Origin: Mycolicibacterium peregrinum
Lineage (GTDB): Bacteria > Actinomycetota > Actinomycetes > Mycobacteriales > Mycobacteriaceae
DNA length: 64,000 nucleotides
Reading direction: 5' to 3'
Assembly: GCF_002102345.1 (NCBI RefSeq)
Contig: NZ_LQPP01000038.1
Location: 1 to 64,000 of the forward strand
Positions 27,131 to 35,149 of the stretch are shown one piece after another. Position 1 is the stretch's first letter; every line of letters starts with the position of its first letter. The translations under genes and the position numbers were made by a program. The notes under the pieces were generated by a model. That model was not told where the DNA came from. It ran no database searches and saw only the letters and a program-made list of their open reading frames with translations.

Positions 27131-28293
27131 CCCGCGACAGTGTGTGGCGGGTACCAGGCATGCCCGCATTGCTGGCCTGTGCCGCACTGGGATTCGCCGG
27201 CTTCTCCCTGCTGCTGCCGGTGGCCCCGATGTGGGCGGTCCGGATCGGCGCGGACAACTTCGGGGCGGGAGTGGTCAACGGCCTGCTCATGCTGTGCACC
27301 GTCATCGCGCAGTTGTTGGTCGGGCGGTTGTTGCGGCGCGCGGGATGGGCGCTCACGCTGACGCTCGGGTTGGTACTGCTGGGAGCGCCGGCACTGCTGC
27401 ACCCGCTGACCACTTCCCTGTGGCAGGTGTTGGTGCTGGCGGCGTTGCGTGGACTGGGTTTCGGCGTCCTGACGGTCTGTGGTGTCAGCGGTATCGCGGC
27501 GCTGATCCCGCAGGAGCGCCGCGGCCGGGCGATCGGCGCGTACGGCCTGGCCATCGCGGCACCGCAGTTCGTGCTCATCCCGCTGGCGCCGTGGCTGGCC
27601 GAGCATGTGGGATATCAGCTGGTGTTCGTGCTGGCCGCCGCCCCGCTCCTGGGGCTACCGCTGGCTTTCGCCCGCCCGGCACCGATCCTGTCCCACGAGG
27701 CGCACTCCGATCGGCTGCACGGTGTCGGCGGACTGGTCGGACCGATCGCCGCACTCGTGGTGATCACCGCGGCCGGCGGCGGAATCCTGACCTTCGCCCC
27801 GCAGCTGGGTGGCGCCACCACCGCATTCGCGGCGCTGCTCGGAATGACCGGGACGGCCGCGCTGGCCCGGTGGTGGATCGGGGGTGTCGCCGATCGTCAC
27901 GGCCCGGCAAGATTCATCGCCCCGATGCTGGGAATCGGTGCGGTCGGCCTTGCGGTGATCGCGATCGGTATCGGTGTCGGCTCGACCCGCGGCGCAGCCG
28001 GGGTGATCTTCGGCTGTGTCCTGCTCGGGACCGCCTACGGGGCGCTGCAGAACCTCACTTTGGTGCAGGCGTTCGCCGCGACCGGTGAGCACGCGCGCGG
28101 TGCGGTCAGCGTGGCCTGGAACGTCGGATTCGACACCGGTACCGGTCTCGGCTCTCTGGCTGTCGGTGCGCTGGCCACCTCGTTCTCGTTCCCGACGGCA
28201 TTCGCGGTGATGACAGCCGCGTGTGTGGCGGTTGGGCTGATGTGGGTACTCACCCGCCATGACGGGCAATCAGGCCGCGGCGCCGCTGCTTGA
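27127..28293 (+). CDS. Major facilitator superfamily transporter
   Basis: A 388-residue protein with about 12 membrane segments. Conserved MFS features include the basic loop between TM2 and TM3 (GRLLRRAGW) and the mirrored WWIGGVADRHGP after TM8. It probably imports or exports the operon's substrate. The GTG at 27127 overlaps the upstream stop as GTGA; the frame remains open further upstream inside the amidohydrolase gene, which I take as a shadow. Its 3' end overlaps the decarboxylase start by 35 bp. Confidence 0.85.
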   Translation: MTRDSVWRVPGMPALLACAALGFAGFSLLLPVAPMWAVRIGADNFGAGVVNGLLMLCTVIAQLLVGRLLRRAGWALTLTLGLVLLGAPALLHPLTTSLWQVLVLAALRGLGFGVLTVCGVSGIAALIPQERRGRAIGAYGLAIAAPQFVLIPLAPWLAEHVGYQLVFVLAAAPLLGLPLAFARPAPILSHEAHSDRLHGVGGLVGPIAALVVITAAGGGILTFAPQLGGATTAFAALLGMTGTAALARWWIGGVADRHGPARFIAPMLGIGAVGLAVIAIGIGVGSTRGAAGVIFGCVLLGTAYGALQNLTLVQAFAATGEHARGAVSVAWNVGFDTGTGLGSLAVGALATSFSFPTAFAVMTAACVAVGLMWVLTRHDGQSGRGAAA

Positions 28294-28984
28294 CGCGCTG
28301 CACGAGTACCACATTTCCAACCGGTACGGGTTCTCGCCGCCGGGGCATCGCCAGGGCCGCGGGGTCGATCTGCGGGTGCTGCGGGTACTGGGTCGAGAGC
28401 CGTTCTTCAGCGATGTGTTGGCCAGTGGCGGTCTCGATGACCGACGGATGAGCAATGGCTATCTGAAGCAGGCGGAGGACCTGATGGCCGAGGCCGTGGG
28501 AGCGCGGGCGGCCTGGTTTTCGACCTGCGGCAGTTCGCTGTCGGTCAAGGCCGCCATGATGGCGGTGGCCGGGTGCGACGGCGGTCTCCTGCTCAGCCGG
28601 GACAGCCATAAATCGGTGGTGGCCGGCCTGATCTTCTCGGGTCTCGTGCCCCGCTGGATCACCCCGCAATGGGACGCCGAACGCCACCTGTCTCACCCGC
28701 CGTCACCGCAACAGGTCGAGCAGGCCTGGCAGCGGCACCCGGATGCGGCCGCCGCGCTGATCGTCAGCCCCAGTCCGTACGGCACCTGCGCCGATATCGA
28801 GGGCATCGCCCAGGTTTGCCACCGCCGGGGCAAGCCGCTGATCGTCGATGAGGCGTGGGGCGCGCATCTGCCCTTCCACGAGGATCTGCCGACTTGGGCG
28901 ATGAACGCGGGTGCGGATGTCTGCGTGGTCAGCGTGCACAAGATGGGCGCCGGTTTCGAGCAGTTATCTGGGGTCAGATTCTGA
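28259..28984 (+). pseudogene. Orn/Lys/Arg decarboxylase, 5' half (interrupted)
   Basis: Residues 1-235 (to Gln encoded at 28961-28963) are the N-terminal half of a fold-type I PLP decarboxylase of the Orn/Lys/Arg family. Visible motifs are GHRQGRG, STCGSSLSVKAAMM, VDEAWGAH and the PLP-lysine segment SVHKMGAGFEQ. After Gln235 the frame runs into foreign DNA and stops at 28982-28984. The missing half starts at 47026 (GSVFHLQGD). Joined, the gene would encode about 487 residues, a normal length. Since the PLP domain is incomplete, the fragment is not expected to be active. Confidence 0.92.
28964..28984. repeat. Left end of the element
   Basis: TTATCTGGGG at the boundary mirrors the right end, and a perfect 11-bp palindrome TCAGATTCTGA follows at 28974-28984. 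The following 117 bp to the first gene contain no ORF; GGTTAGG occurs twice there. This is a probable recombinase-binding end. Confidence 0.6.
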
Positions 28985-29101
28985 TGTTTACTGTTGTTCC
29001 CGCTGAGGCGATCTGATCTAGTCGGGCCTGATCGGAAACAGGTTAGGCTGTTGGTGTTTCCGGTTAGGGGTTGGTTGGTGCGTTCTGGTTGACGCGACGA
29101 T

Positions 29102-29650
29102 TCAGGAGCCCATCATTCCGCGGCCGCCCATCATCGGGCCCATCATGGCGGGCATGCCGTCGGTGACGAAGCCGGTGACTTCGTGTGCGTGGGCGCGGAT
29201 GGTGTTGGTGAGCTCGGGGTCGGAGGAGGTCTCGGTGGCGATAACTCCGTTAGGTGTCAGTGTGATTCGCCGCTGGTAGTCGGTTGCATGGCGGAACAGG
29301 GTGGGCAGGCTTTGACTCATGCAGCTCACTTCGGCGCCTTGGTCGAGATGCTGATACATCGAGGAGACGTGGGCGTGCAGTTGCGCGACGAGATCGGGGG
29401 CGTCGGATTCGGTGGTGGTACGGATGCCTCCGGGGATGTTTTCCACGGTGCGGCGCAGTTCGGTGTGGCGGGCGAACATGGTCATGTAGCGATCCATGTC
29501 GGTGCCGGAGACTCCGCCCATCATGCCGGGACCGTTGGCGTTCCCGGTGGGCATGCGAATACTGTTGGTGCGCAACAGGTATCCCAGTGCGGCGATCGCC
29601 CCTGCCCCACTGAGTAGGGCAAGTGCGGCGCGTCTGGTGAATTCGGTCAT
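29102..29650 (-). CDS. Met/His-rich exported protein, unknown
   Basis: A 182-residue protein beginning MTEFTRRAALALLSG, a twin-arginine-like signal followed by a hydrophobic stretch, so it is probably exported or membrane-anchored. Methionine clusters occur after the signal (GPGMMGGVSGTDMDRYMTMFARH) and at the C-terminus (MPAMMGPMMGGRGMMGS), with several His between them. Such Met/His patterns bind Cu(I) or other soft metals in known periplasmic proteins, but I do not recognise the family. It is the last gene of a minus-strand group with two methyltransferase-like genes and a DsbA-like gene. Confidence 0.75.
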   Translation of the reverse strand: MTEFTRRAALALLSGAGAIAALGYLLRTNSIRMPTGNANGPGMMGGVSGTDMDRYMTMFARHTELRRTVENIPGGIRTTTESDAPDLVAQLHAHVSSMYQHLDQGAEVSCMSQSLPTLFRHATDYQRRITLTPNGVIATETSSDPELTNTIRAHAHEVTGFVTDGMPAMMGPMMGGRGMMGS

Positions 29651-29704
29651 GTGCGGCTGCTTTCGTGATGGTGTCCCGCTCGGACCCCTTGGCTGCAGGG
29701 CAGG

Positions 29705-30340
29705 TCAGGTGGCAGGGGTTTTGTGGGCGACGACGCGTTCGACGAGGCCGAGTGTGAACCGCTCACGATGGTCGATCGCGAGGTCGGTCGCGGCCCGCAG
29801 GTGCTCTAGGGGGCGACGTAGGAAGTGTTCGCCGCCGAGGGGAATGGTGAATAGTTCGAGGCCCCGCTGCACGGCTCGGACTGGGGCGGTGCTGCTGCGG
29901 ATGTGGTCGACGAGGATGAGTTTTCCGCCGGGGCGCAGGACTCGGGTCATTTCGGTGAGGGCTTGGGTGTGGTCGGGGATGGCGCAGAGCCCGAAGGTGC
30001 AGACGACGGTGTCGAAGCTGGCATCGTCGAACGGCAGGTGATGCGCGTCGGCTTGTTGCAGGGTGGCGGGGTGACCGAGGTCGGCGGCGCGTTGGCGGGC
30101 GATGTCGAGCATCTGCTGGCTCCAGTCGATCCCGGTCAGGGTGACGTTCTCGGGGTAGAAGGCAAGGTTGAGTCCGGTGCCGATCGCGACCTCCAGGACG
30201 TCGCCGGTGGCTTGGCTGCAGACCCATTGGCGGGAGTCGCCGAACAGGTGGCGGTCGAAGAACCCGATCTCACGGTCATAGGTGCGAGATTTCTTGTCCC
30301 AGTACCGGTTCCAGCGGGCGGTGCGATCATCGGTGGGCAT
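29705..30340 (-). CDS. Class I SAM-dependent methyltransferase
   Basis: A 211-residue methyltransferase with motif I EVAIGTGLNLAFYP, the acidic post-I LTGIDWS, FDTVVCTFGLCAIPDH and RVLRPGGKLILVDH. The sequence is close to phospholipid N-methyltransferase/UbiE-type enzymes. The substrate is unknown; arsenite methylation is not supported, because the conserved ArsM cysteines are not seen. It lies 20 bp downstream of the isoprenylcysteine-methyltransferase-like gene. Confidence 0.82.
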   Translation of the reverse strand: MPTDDRTARWNRYWDKKSRTYDREIGFFDRHLFGDSRQWVCSQATGDVLEVAIGTGLNLAFYPENVTLTGIDWSQQMLDIARQRAADLGHPATLQQADAHHLPFDDASFDTVVCTFGLCAIPDHTQALTEMTRVLRPGGKLILVDHIRSSTAPVRAVQRGLELFTIPLGGEHFLRRPLEHLRAATDLAIDHRERFTLGLVERVVAHKTPAT

Positions 30341-30360
30341 GGTTCACCTCGCGTCGGCGG

Positions 30361-30972
30361 TCAGACGGTCAGGCGGCGTCCGATGTAGGGAACGAACCGG
30401 CCGACAGCCCCACAGTAGTCCCGGTAGGCCTGGCCGTGGATGGTGTTGAGGTAGGGCTCTTCGACCACTCGTACCTGCAGTTCGATCGTGGCCCACAAGA
30501 CGGCGAAGGCGGCCAGGGCAAGCGGGTTTGGGGTGATCAGGGTGATGCCGGCGGCGAAGATCAGCATGGCGGTGAAGATGGGGTTGCGTACCAGCGCGAA
30601 CACGCCGTGGCGCACCAATGTGGTTGTTTCGCTGGGGTCCACTCCGATGCGCCACGATGGGCCCATGTCGCGTTGGGCGTGGACGGTGGCGGCGATCCCG
30701 GCGACGGCCAGCACTATGCCGGTGGTCTGGATCCACGGCGCATCAAGCACGGCCATCGGGGTGAGGATGTCGAGCAGTTGCAGCAGGGGCGCGGCCGCCC
30801 CGGCGAGGATGGCGGCGATGAATCCGACACCGGCCAACCATTGCAGCGACCCGGGCCGACCGTGGATGCCGCGGAATCCGGTGGATCCGGTGTGGCGGTA
30901 TTGGGTCCAACTGCGCCAGCCGAACCCTAAGACGGCAAAGATCACGTAGAAGATGAGCGCGGTGGCGGGCAT
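30361..30972 (-). CDS. Isoprenylcysteine carboxyl methyltransferase-like membrane protein
   Basis: A 203-residue protein with about five membrane segments. The C-terminal signature of the ICMT/PEMT family is visible: LVRHGVFALVRNPIFTAMLI and, near the end, VVEEPYLNTIHGQAYRDYCGAVGRFVP. Bacterial members methylate small molecules or lipids, and many sit near metal or thiol genes. The N-terminal FGWRSWTQYRHTGSTGFR segment fits the same family. It is followed at once by the soluble methyltransferase gene. Confidence 0.8.
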   Translation of the reverse strand: MPATALIFYVIFAVLGFGWRSWTQYRHTGSTGFRGIHGRPGSLQWLAGVGFIAAILAGAAAPLLQLLDILTPMAVLDAPWIQTTGIVLAVAGIAATVHAQRDMGPSWRIGVDPSETTTLVRHGVFALVRNPIFTAMLIFAAGITLITPNPLALAAFAVLWATIELQVRVVEEPYLNTIHGQAYRDYCGAVGRFVPYIGRRLTV

Positions 30973-31053
30973 GGGTGAAACCTCCTGGCCGGGACTGGGA
31001 TAGGTGCCGATGTGGAGATGGGCGTTAAAGCCGATGGACGTGGGACGGCGCGG

Positions 31054-31716
31054 TTAGTTCTCGGCGAGCGCTTGATCAAGGGCCTTGGCGAGGTCTTCAT
31101 AGCTGTGCGGTTGGATGCGGGTGCCGTTGAGGAAAAACGTCGGCGTGCCCTGCACCCCCAAGGCCCGGCCGTCGGCCATGTCGAGCCGGATGCGCTCCAG
31201 CGTGGCGGGATCGGCGTAGGCCGCGTCGAAAGCGGCCATATCCAGGCCGAGTTCTGCTGCGAATCCACGGAATACGTCATCGGCCGGGGTTTGCTTTTCA
31301 CCCCACTGAGCCTGGGTGTCATACATTTTGCGATACACCGCCTCCAGCTGGCCCTGCTGGGCGGCGGCTTCCACGGCCCGGGCGGCCCGCTCGGCGTTGA
31401 CGTGCGCTGGCAGCGGGAAGTGGCGGATCACGAAATTCACCCGGTCCCCGTATTCAGCCCGCAACTTTTCGATCTCCGGGTAAACCGCGCGGCAACCCTC
31501 ACATTCGAAGTCGAGAAACTCCACGAACGTCACCTTGCTCTCAGGCACCGAGTTGAGCCGGTGACTGTTCTCCCGCACCACCTGCCCGATCTCGCTGGTA
31601 TCGGACTGCGCTGGGGCGGTCGAGTCACGGTCGCGCACCGACAGGTAGACCAGCGCACCGATCGCCATCGCGGCGATGACGAACGCGGTGAGCAACATGC
31701 GGCTGGCGCGCGCCAT
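31054..31716 (-). CDS. Membrane-anchored DsbA-like thiol oxidoreductase
   Basis: A 220-residue protein. Residues 7-27 form a membrane anchor. A DsbA-type thioredoxin domain follows, with FLDFECEGCRAVYPEIEKL (active site CEGC) and the cis-Pro segment VQGTPTFFLNG. It would act outside the membrane in disulfide formation or thiol delivery. It is divergent from the cmtR-ctpG operon with a shared 95-bp promoter region, which suggests co-regulation by metal. Confidence 0.88.
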   Translation of the reverse strand: MARASRMLLTAFVIAAMAIGALVYLSVRDRDSTAPAQSDTSEIGQVVRENSHRLNSVPESKVTFVEFLDFECEGCRAVYPEIEKLRAEYGDRVNFVIRHFPLPAHVNAERAARAVEAAAQQGQLEAVYRKMYDTQAQWGEKQTPADDVFRGFAAELGLDMAAFDAAYADPATLERIRLDMADGRALGVQGTPTFFLNGTRIQPHSYEDLAKALDQALAEN

Positions 31717-31774
31717 TCAGATACCTCTTTCGTGGGATCGGCGGCTATATCGCATGGCATCGATGTTGGCGAGG

Positions 31775-31805
31775 TTGACCGATCAATAGCATTGGACGCT
31801 ATCAT
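31775..31805 (+). promoter_or_regulatory. cmtR-ctpG promoter/operator
   Basis: TTGACC (31775-31780) and TATCAT (31800-31805) form a -35/-10 pair with a 19-bp spacer. The dyad ATAGC-N7-GCTAT (31786-31802) overlaps the spacer and -10, the usual place for an ArsR/SmtB operator. The -10 ends 6 bp before the GTG of the regulator gene, suggesting a leaderless mRNA. Confidence 0.6.
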
Positions 31806-31811
31806 CGTTAT

Positions 31812-32189
31812 GTGGCGATGAAAAGTGGTTCGGTCGATCCCGCGGTGTGCGGGAATGTGGATGCGGCGACGGCGTTGTTTCACAGCCTCTCGGATGCGAC
31901 CCGGTTGGCGATCCTGCGCCGCCTGGCGGGTGGTGAGGCCCGGGTGGTGGATCTGACGGGCGAGTTGGGGTTGGCGCAGTCGACGGTGTCGGCGCATCTG
32001 GCCTGCCTGCGTGACTGCGGGTTGGTGGATTTCCGGCCGCAGGGCCGCGCCTCGGTGTATCGGCTGGCCCGCCCGGAGCTGCTGGAGATGTTGCGCGCGG
32101 CCGAGGCGGTGCTGGAGGCCACCGGCAACGCGGTGGCGTTGTGCCCCAACTACGGCCTCCCCGATCAGCGGAAGAAGGTTGCTCGATGA
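31812..32189 (+). CDS. cmtR: ArsR/SmtB-family metal sensor, CmtR-like
   Basis: A 125-residue winged-helix repressor. The recognition region is AQSTVSAHLACLRDCGLV. Cysteines in ACLRDC and a further Cys near the C-terminus (ALCPNYG) match the Cys57/Cys61/Cys102 metal site of M. tuberculosis CmtR, which senses Cd(II) and Pb(II). An additional Cys lies near the N-terminus (VCGN). It should release its operator on metal binding and induce the P-type ATPase, whose ATG overlaps its stop by 4 bp. A start at ATG 31818 is possible. Confidence 0.82.
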   Translation: MAMKSGSVDPAVCGNVDAATALFHSLSDATRLAILRRLAGGEARVVDLTGELGLAQSTVSAHLACLRDCGLVDFRPQGRASVYRLARPELLEMLRAAEAVLEATGNAVALCPNYGLPDQRKKVAR

Positions 32190-34162
32190 GTGAGGCGTGT
32201 GGCTGCGGCAGCGACGAACGTAGCGACGACGAGCACGAACCCGAACGGCTCTGGGAGATCACCGAACTGCGCGCCGCCGCGGTGGCGGGTGTGGTGCTGC
32301 TGGCCGGGTATGTGGTCGGCGGGGCCGGCGGGCCCCGCCCGGTCGAAATCGGGTTGTATGCGCTGGCGTTGGCGATCGGGGCCTACACGTTCGTGCCCTC
32401 GACGCTGCGCCGGCTGACCCAAGGCAAGATCGGGGTCGGCACGCTGATGACGATCGCCGCGGTCGGCGCAGTGATCCTCGGCGAGGTCGGCGAGGCCGCC
32501 ATGCTGGCGTTCCTGTTCTCCATCAGCGAAGGTCTCGAAGAATACTCGCTGGCCCGCACCCGCCGCGGCCTGCGCGCCCTGTTGTCGCTGGTGCCCGATG
32601 AGGCCACCGTCCTGCGCGACGGCGCCGAAACCATCATCCCGCCAAGCGAATTGCGGGTGGGTGACCGGATGCTGGTCAAACCCGGTGAACGCGTCGCCAC
32701 CGACGGGGTCATCGTCTCAGGCCGTACCGCGCTGGATGTTTCGGCGATCACCGGCGAATCCGTGCCGGTGGAGGCCGGGCCCGGTGATGAGGTGTTCGCC
32801 GGGTCGATCAACGGCACCGGGGTGCTCGAGGTCGAGGTCACCAGCAGCGCCGCCGACAACTCGCTGGCCCGCATTGTGGCCATCGTGGAGGCCGAGCAGT
32901 CCCGCAAGGGCGAAGCCCAGCGCCTGGCCGACCGCATCGCCAAACCCCTGGTCCCGACGATCATGATCGCCGGCGTCCTCATCGCGGCCATCGGCAGCGT
33001 GTTGGGTGATCCGCTGGTGTGGATCGAACGCGCCCTGGTGGTGCTGGTGGCGGCCTCCCCATGCGCGCTGGCGATCTCGGTGCCGGTCACCGTGGTCGCC
33101 GCGATCGGCGCGGCCAGCAAGCTCGGCGTCCTGGTCAAGGGCGGCGCGGCGCTGGAAGCCCTGGGCGCGGTCCGCACCGTGGCGCTGGATAAGACCGGCA
33201 CATTGACTGCCAACAAGCCCACCGTCATCGACGTCGCCACCACCAACGGCGCCACCCGCGAGCATGTGCTGGAGGTCGCGGCGGCGTTGGAGGCCCGCAG
33301 CGAACACCCCCTGGCTGCAGCGATCCTCGCCGCCGCCGAGGGCCCGGTCCGACCCGCCGAGGAGGTGGAGGCGGTCACCGGCGCCGGCCTCACCGGGTAT
33401 CGCGACGGCCGCCGGTTGCGGCTCGGTCGGCCCGGCTGGCTCGATCCCGGCCCGCTGGCCGAACAGGTCGCCAAGATGCAGGCCGCCGGGGCGACCGCGG
33501 TGCTGGTCGAAGACAACGGTCAGGTCATTGGGGCGGTCGCGGTGCGTGACGAACTACGGCCCGAAGCCGCCCGGGTCGTCGAGGCGTTACGCCGTGGGGG
33601 TTATCAGGTGGCGATGCTGACCGGTGACAACCAAGCGACCGCGACCGCCCTGGCCAAGCAGGTGGGGATCGATACGGTGCATGCTGATCTGCGGCCCGAA
33701 GACAAGGCCGCGCTGATTAGTCAACTGCGCCAACATTCCTCGACGGCCATGGTCGGTGACGGCGTCAACGACGCCCCCGCCCTGGCCACCGCAGACCTCG
33801 GCATCGCCATGGGCGCAATGGGCACCGACGTGGCGATCGAAACCGCCGACGTCGCCCTCATGGGTGAAGACCTGCGCCACCTCACCCAAGCCTTCGCCCA
33901 CGCCCGCCGTGCCCGGCGCATCATGCTGCAAAACGTCGGCCTCTCACTGGGCCTGATCACGGTACTCATTCCGCTCGCCCTCACCGGGATGCTGGGGTTG
34001 GCCGCGGTCGTCGCCGTGCACGAACTCGCCGAAATCGTCGTCATCGCCAACGGGGTCCGCGCCGGACGCACCAAACCCCTCCGGGGCGCCATCATCGAAA
34101 CCGGAACCGACTCCCACCGGCTGGCACACACCCGCACCCAGGAAACCACGACAGCCAGTTGA
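32186..34162 (+). CDS. ctpG: P1B-type heavy-metal-exporting ATPase, CtpG-like
   Basis: A 658-residue ATP-driven metal efflux pump in the inner membrane. Motifs in order: actuator DVSAITGESVPVE, membrane metal-site SPC (Ser291-Pro-Cys293), phosphorylation site DKTGTLT (Asp335), nucleotide-site SEHPLAAAI, hinge GDGVNDAPAL, and the last helices with VHELAEIVVIANGVRAGR. It is very like the core of M. tuberculosis CtpG, as I recall it (LW...LR.AA, TFVPS.L.RL..G.IGVGTLMTIAA). It lacks CtpG's long N-terminal domain and has only a short CGCGSDERSDDEHE metal-binding tail. It is translated from an ATGA overlap with cmtR. Confidence 0.9.
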   Translation: MSEACGCGSDERSDDEHEPERLWEITELRAAAVAGVVLLAGYVVGGAGGPRPVEIGLYALALAIGAYTFVPSTLRRLTQGKIGVGTLMTIAAVGAVILGEVGEAAMLAFLFSISEGLEEYSLARTRRGLRALLSLVPDEATVLRDGAETIIPPSELRVGDRMLVKPGERVATDGVIVSGRTALDVSAITGESVPVEAGPGDEVFAGSINGTGVLEVEVTSSAADNSLARIVAIVEAEQSRKGEAQRLADRIAKPLVPTIMIAGVLIAAIGSVLGDPLVWIERALVVLVAASPCALAISVPVTVVAAIGAASKLGVLVKGGAALEALGAVRTVALDKTGTLTANKPTVIDVATTNGATREHVLEVAAALEARSEHPLAAAILAAAEGPVRPAEEVEAVTGAGLTGYRDGRRLRLGRPGWLDPGPLAEQVAKMQAAGATAVLVEDNGQVIGAVAVRDELRPEAARVVEALRRGGYQVAMLTGDNQATATALAKQVGIDTVHADLRPEDKAALISQLRQHSSTAMVGDGVNDAPALATADLGIAMGAMGTDVAIETADVALMGEDLRHLTQAFAHARRARRIMLQNVGLSLGLITVLIPLALTGMLGLAAVVAVHELAEIVVIANGVRAGRTKPLRGAIIETGTDSHRLAHTRTQETTTAS

Positions 34163-34234
34163 ACTCGGGGCGCAACAGGATCACGTCACAGCCAAGAGGG
34201 GTCGGCCGAGCAACGGGGTGAAACCCCGGATCGA

Positions 34235-34498
34235 TCAGGTCAACGGTGTCGCACTCCGCAGCGCCGCCAGCACGCGATCCCTGGTCGGAAGGTCCAATCG
34301 GCATGCATCAGCTGCCAACTCAGTGCCCGGCTTCATGATATCCACACCATCAACGAGCACCGTCGGCGATGGATATGCACCGACCCTTTCCACCACCACA
34401 TCGTCAGCGATACCCACCTCAGACAGACACTCGGCGAGCAAGCGCCGAGCCGCCGCCGCATTCGGACACCCCGGGCTCGTGAGAAGCTCCACACGCAT
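34235..34498 (-). CDS. Small thioredoxin-fold protein (SPGCPN type)
   Basis: An 87-residue protein MRVELLTSPGCPNAAAARRLL with a conserved SPTVLVDGVDI segment, which is a glutaredoxin-like fold with a single active-site Cys (CPNA). I recall such small proteins near mercury and arsenic genes, but no function is established here. The ATG at 34498 is preferred; the frame extends upstream into repeat sequence that looks like an insertion-sequence end. Confidence 0.65.
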   Translation of the reverse strand: MRVELLTSPGCPNAAAARRLLAECLSEVGIADDVVVERVGAYPSPTVLVDGVDIMKPGTELAADACRLDLPTRDRVLAALRSATPLT

Positions 34499-34538
34499 AC
34501 ATCCAGCTTCGCTCAACCCGCGCGAGTTCTGCACGCCT

Positions 34539-34588
34539 CCAGGCGGGGCCAACTGACACCGCCCAGGCGGAGCCAATTTAGGTTGACA
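34539..34588. repeat. Solo insertion-sequence-like end with repeated motif
   Basis: CCAGGCGGGGCCAACTGACA (34539-34558) recurs as CCAGGCGGAGCCAA (34563-34576) followed by TTTAGGTTGACA (34577-34588). Multiple short repeats ending in TGACA resemble the multi-repeat ends of IS21-type elements. No transposase gene adjoins, so this would be a deletion remnant. It sits directly before a truncated copy of the ctpG 3' end. Confidence 0.4.
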
Positions 34589-34596
34589 TAGGCACG

Positions 34597-34704
34597 GTGC
34601 ACGAAATCGTCGTCATCGCCAACGGTGTGCGCGCCGGACGCACCACACCACTGGCCGCTGGTGCCACGACCGAAGCGCCGACGGCGGCTGCAACGCACAC
34701 ATAG
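34597..34704 (+). pseudogene. Remnant of a second ctpG 3' end
   Basis: Thirty-five codons reading VHEIVVIANGVRAGRTTPL and ending in TAG repeat the C-terminus of CtpG (VHELAEIVVIANGVRAGRTKPL at 34015-34080), with a 9-bp deletion of the LAE codons. The DNA is almost identical over the first 60 bp and then diverges. No start codon or body remains, so this is a decayed or recombined second ATPase gene. Confidence 0.8.
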
Positions 34705-34760
34705 GCCCACCACCAGTGGTGGCGCTGCTGGCTGACGCTGGCCTGACCGCTCAGCGGGCG

Positions 34761-35126
34761 CTATGCGCGAAGCCAGTCCCATGCGGGTTCGAGTTGATCG
34801 CGTGGAAACGTCTTCAGTTGACCGCGGATGAGCAGTGCCGCGGGTATTTTGACGCACCATTCTTCCCATTTCGGGGCGCCCAGCATGGCGATCTTGTCGA
34901 AGTGACGTCGATGTTTGAGGTCGAAGATCGTGTTGGCCCAGGCCGCGGGAAGGGTCCAGCCTTCAAAGGATTCGTCGATCAGGATCAGCACCCGCAACGT
35001 GGTGTACTGCTCCAGAAGGGAGTCGATTCGTGGGCCGAGCACGTCGCGGTAGGTTTGCCGGTTCAGCTTGCCGCTGAACCGGATTCCGACGACATTGCCG
35101 GTGCTGCAGGACAGGAACTCGATCAC
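34761..35126 (-). CDS. STAS/SpoIIAA-like protein
   Basis: A 121-residue protein with the SpoIIAA/STAS-like fold: VVGIRFSGKLNRQTYRDVLGPRIDSLL, then VLILIDESFEGW and FDKIAMLGAPKWEEW. Related proteins bind lipids or act as anti-sigma antagonists; the role here is unknown. GTG at 35126 has AGGAGGGG about 7 bp upstream, which fixes the start. It is the last gene of a minus-strand operon behind the MerR promoter. From memory, a STAS gene also neighbours the ynfA-arsR-cadI cluster of M. tuberculosis. Confidence 0.7.
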   Translation of the reverse strand: MIEFLSCSTGNVVGIRFSGKLNRQTYRDVLGPRIDSLLEQYTTLRVLILIDESFEGWTLPAAWANTIFDLKHRRHFDKIAMLGAPKWEEWCVKIPAALLIRGQLKTFPRDQLEPAWDWLRA

Positions 35127-35149
35127 AGCATGCCCCTCCTGGGGAAGTG

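Noticed and set aside
29705..30340. Arsenite methyltransferase (ArsM) for the methyltransferase in the element
   Set aside because: The conserved cysteines of ArsM are not present; the sequence fits general UbiE/phospholipid-type methyltransferases.
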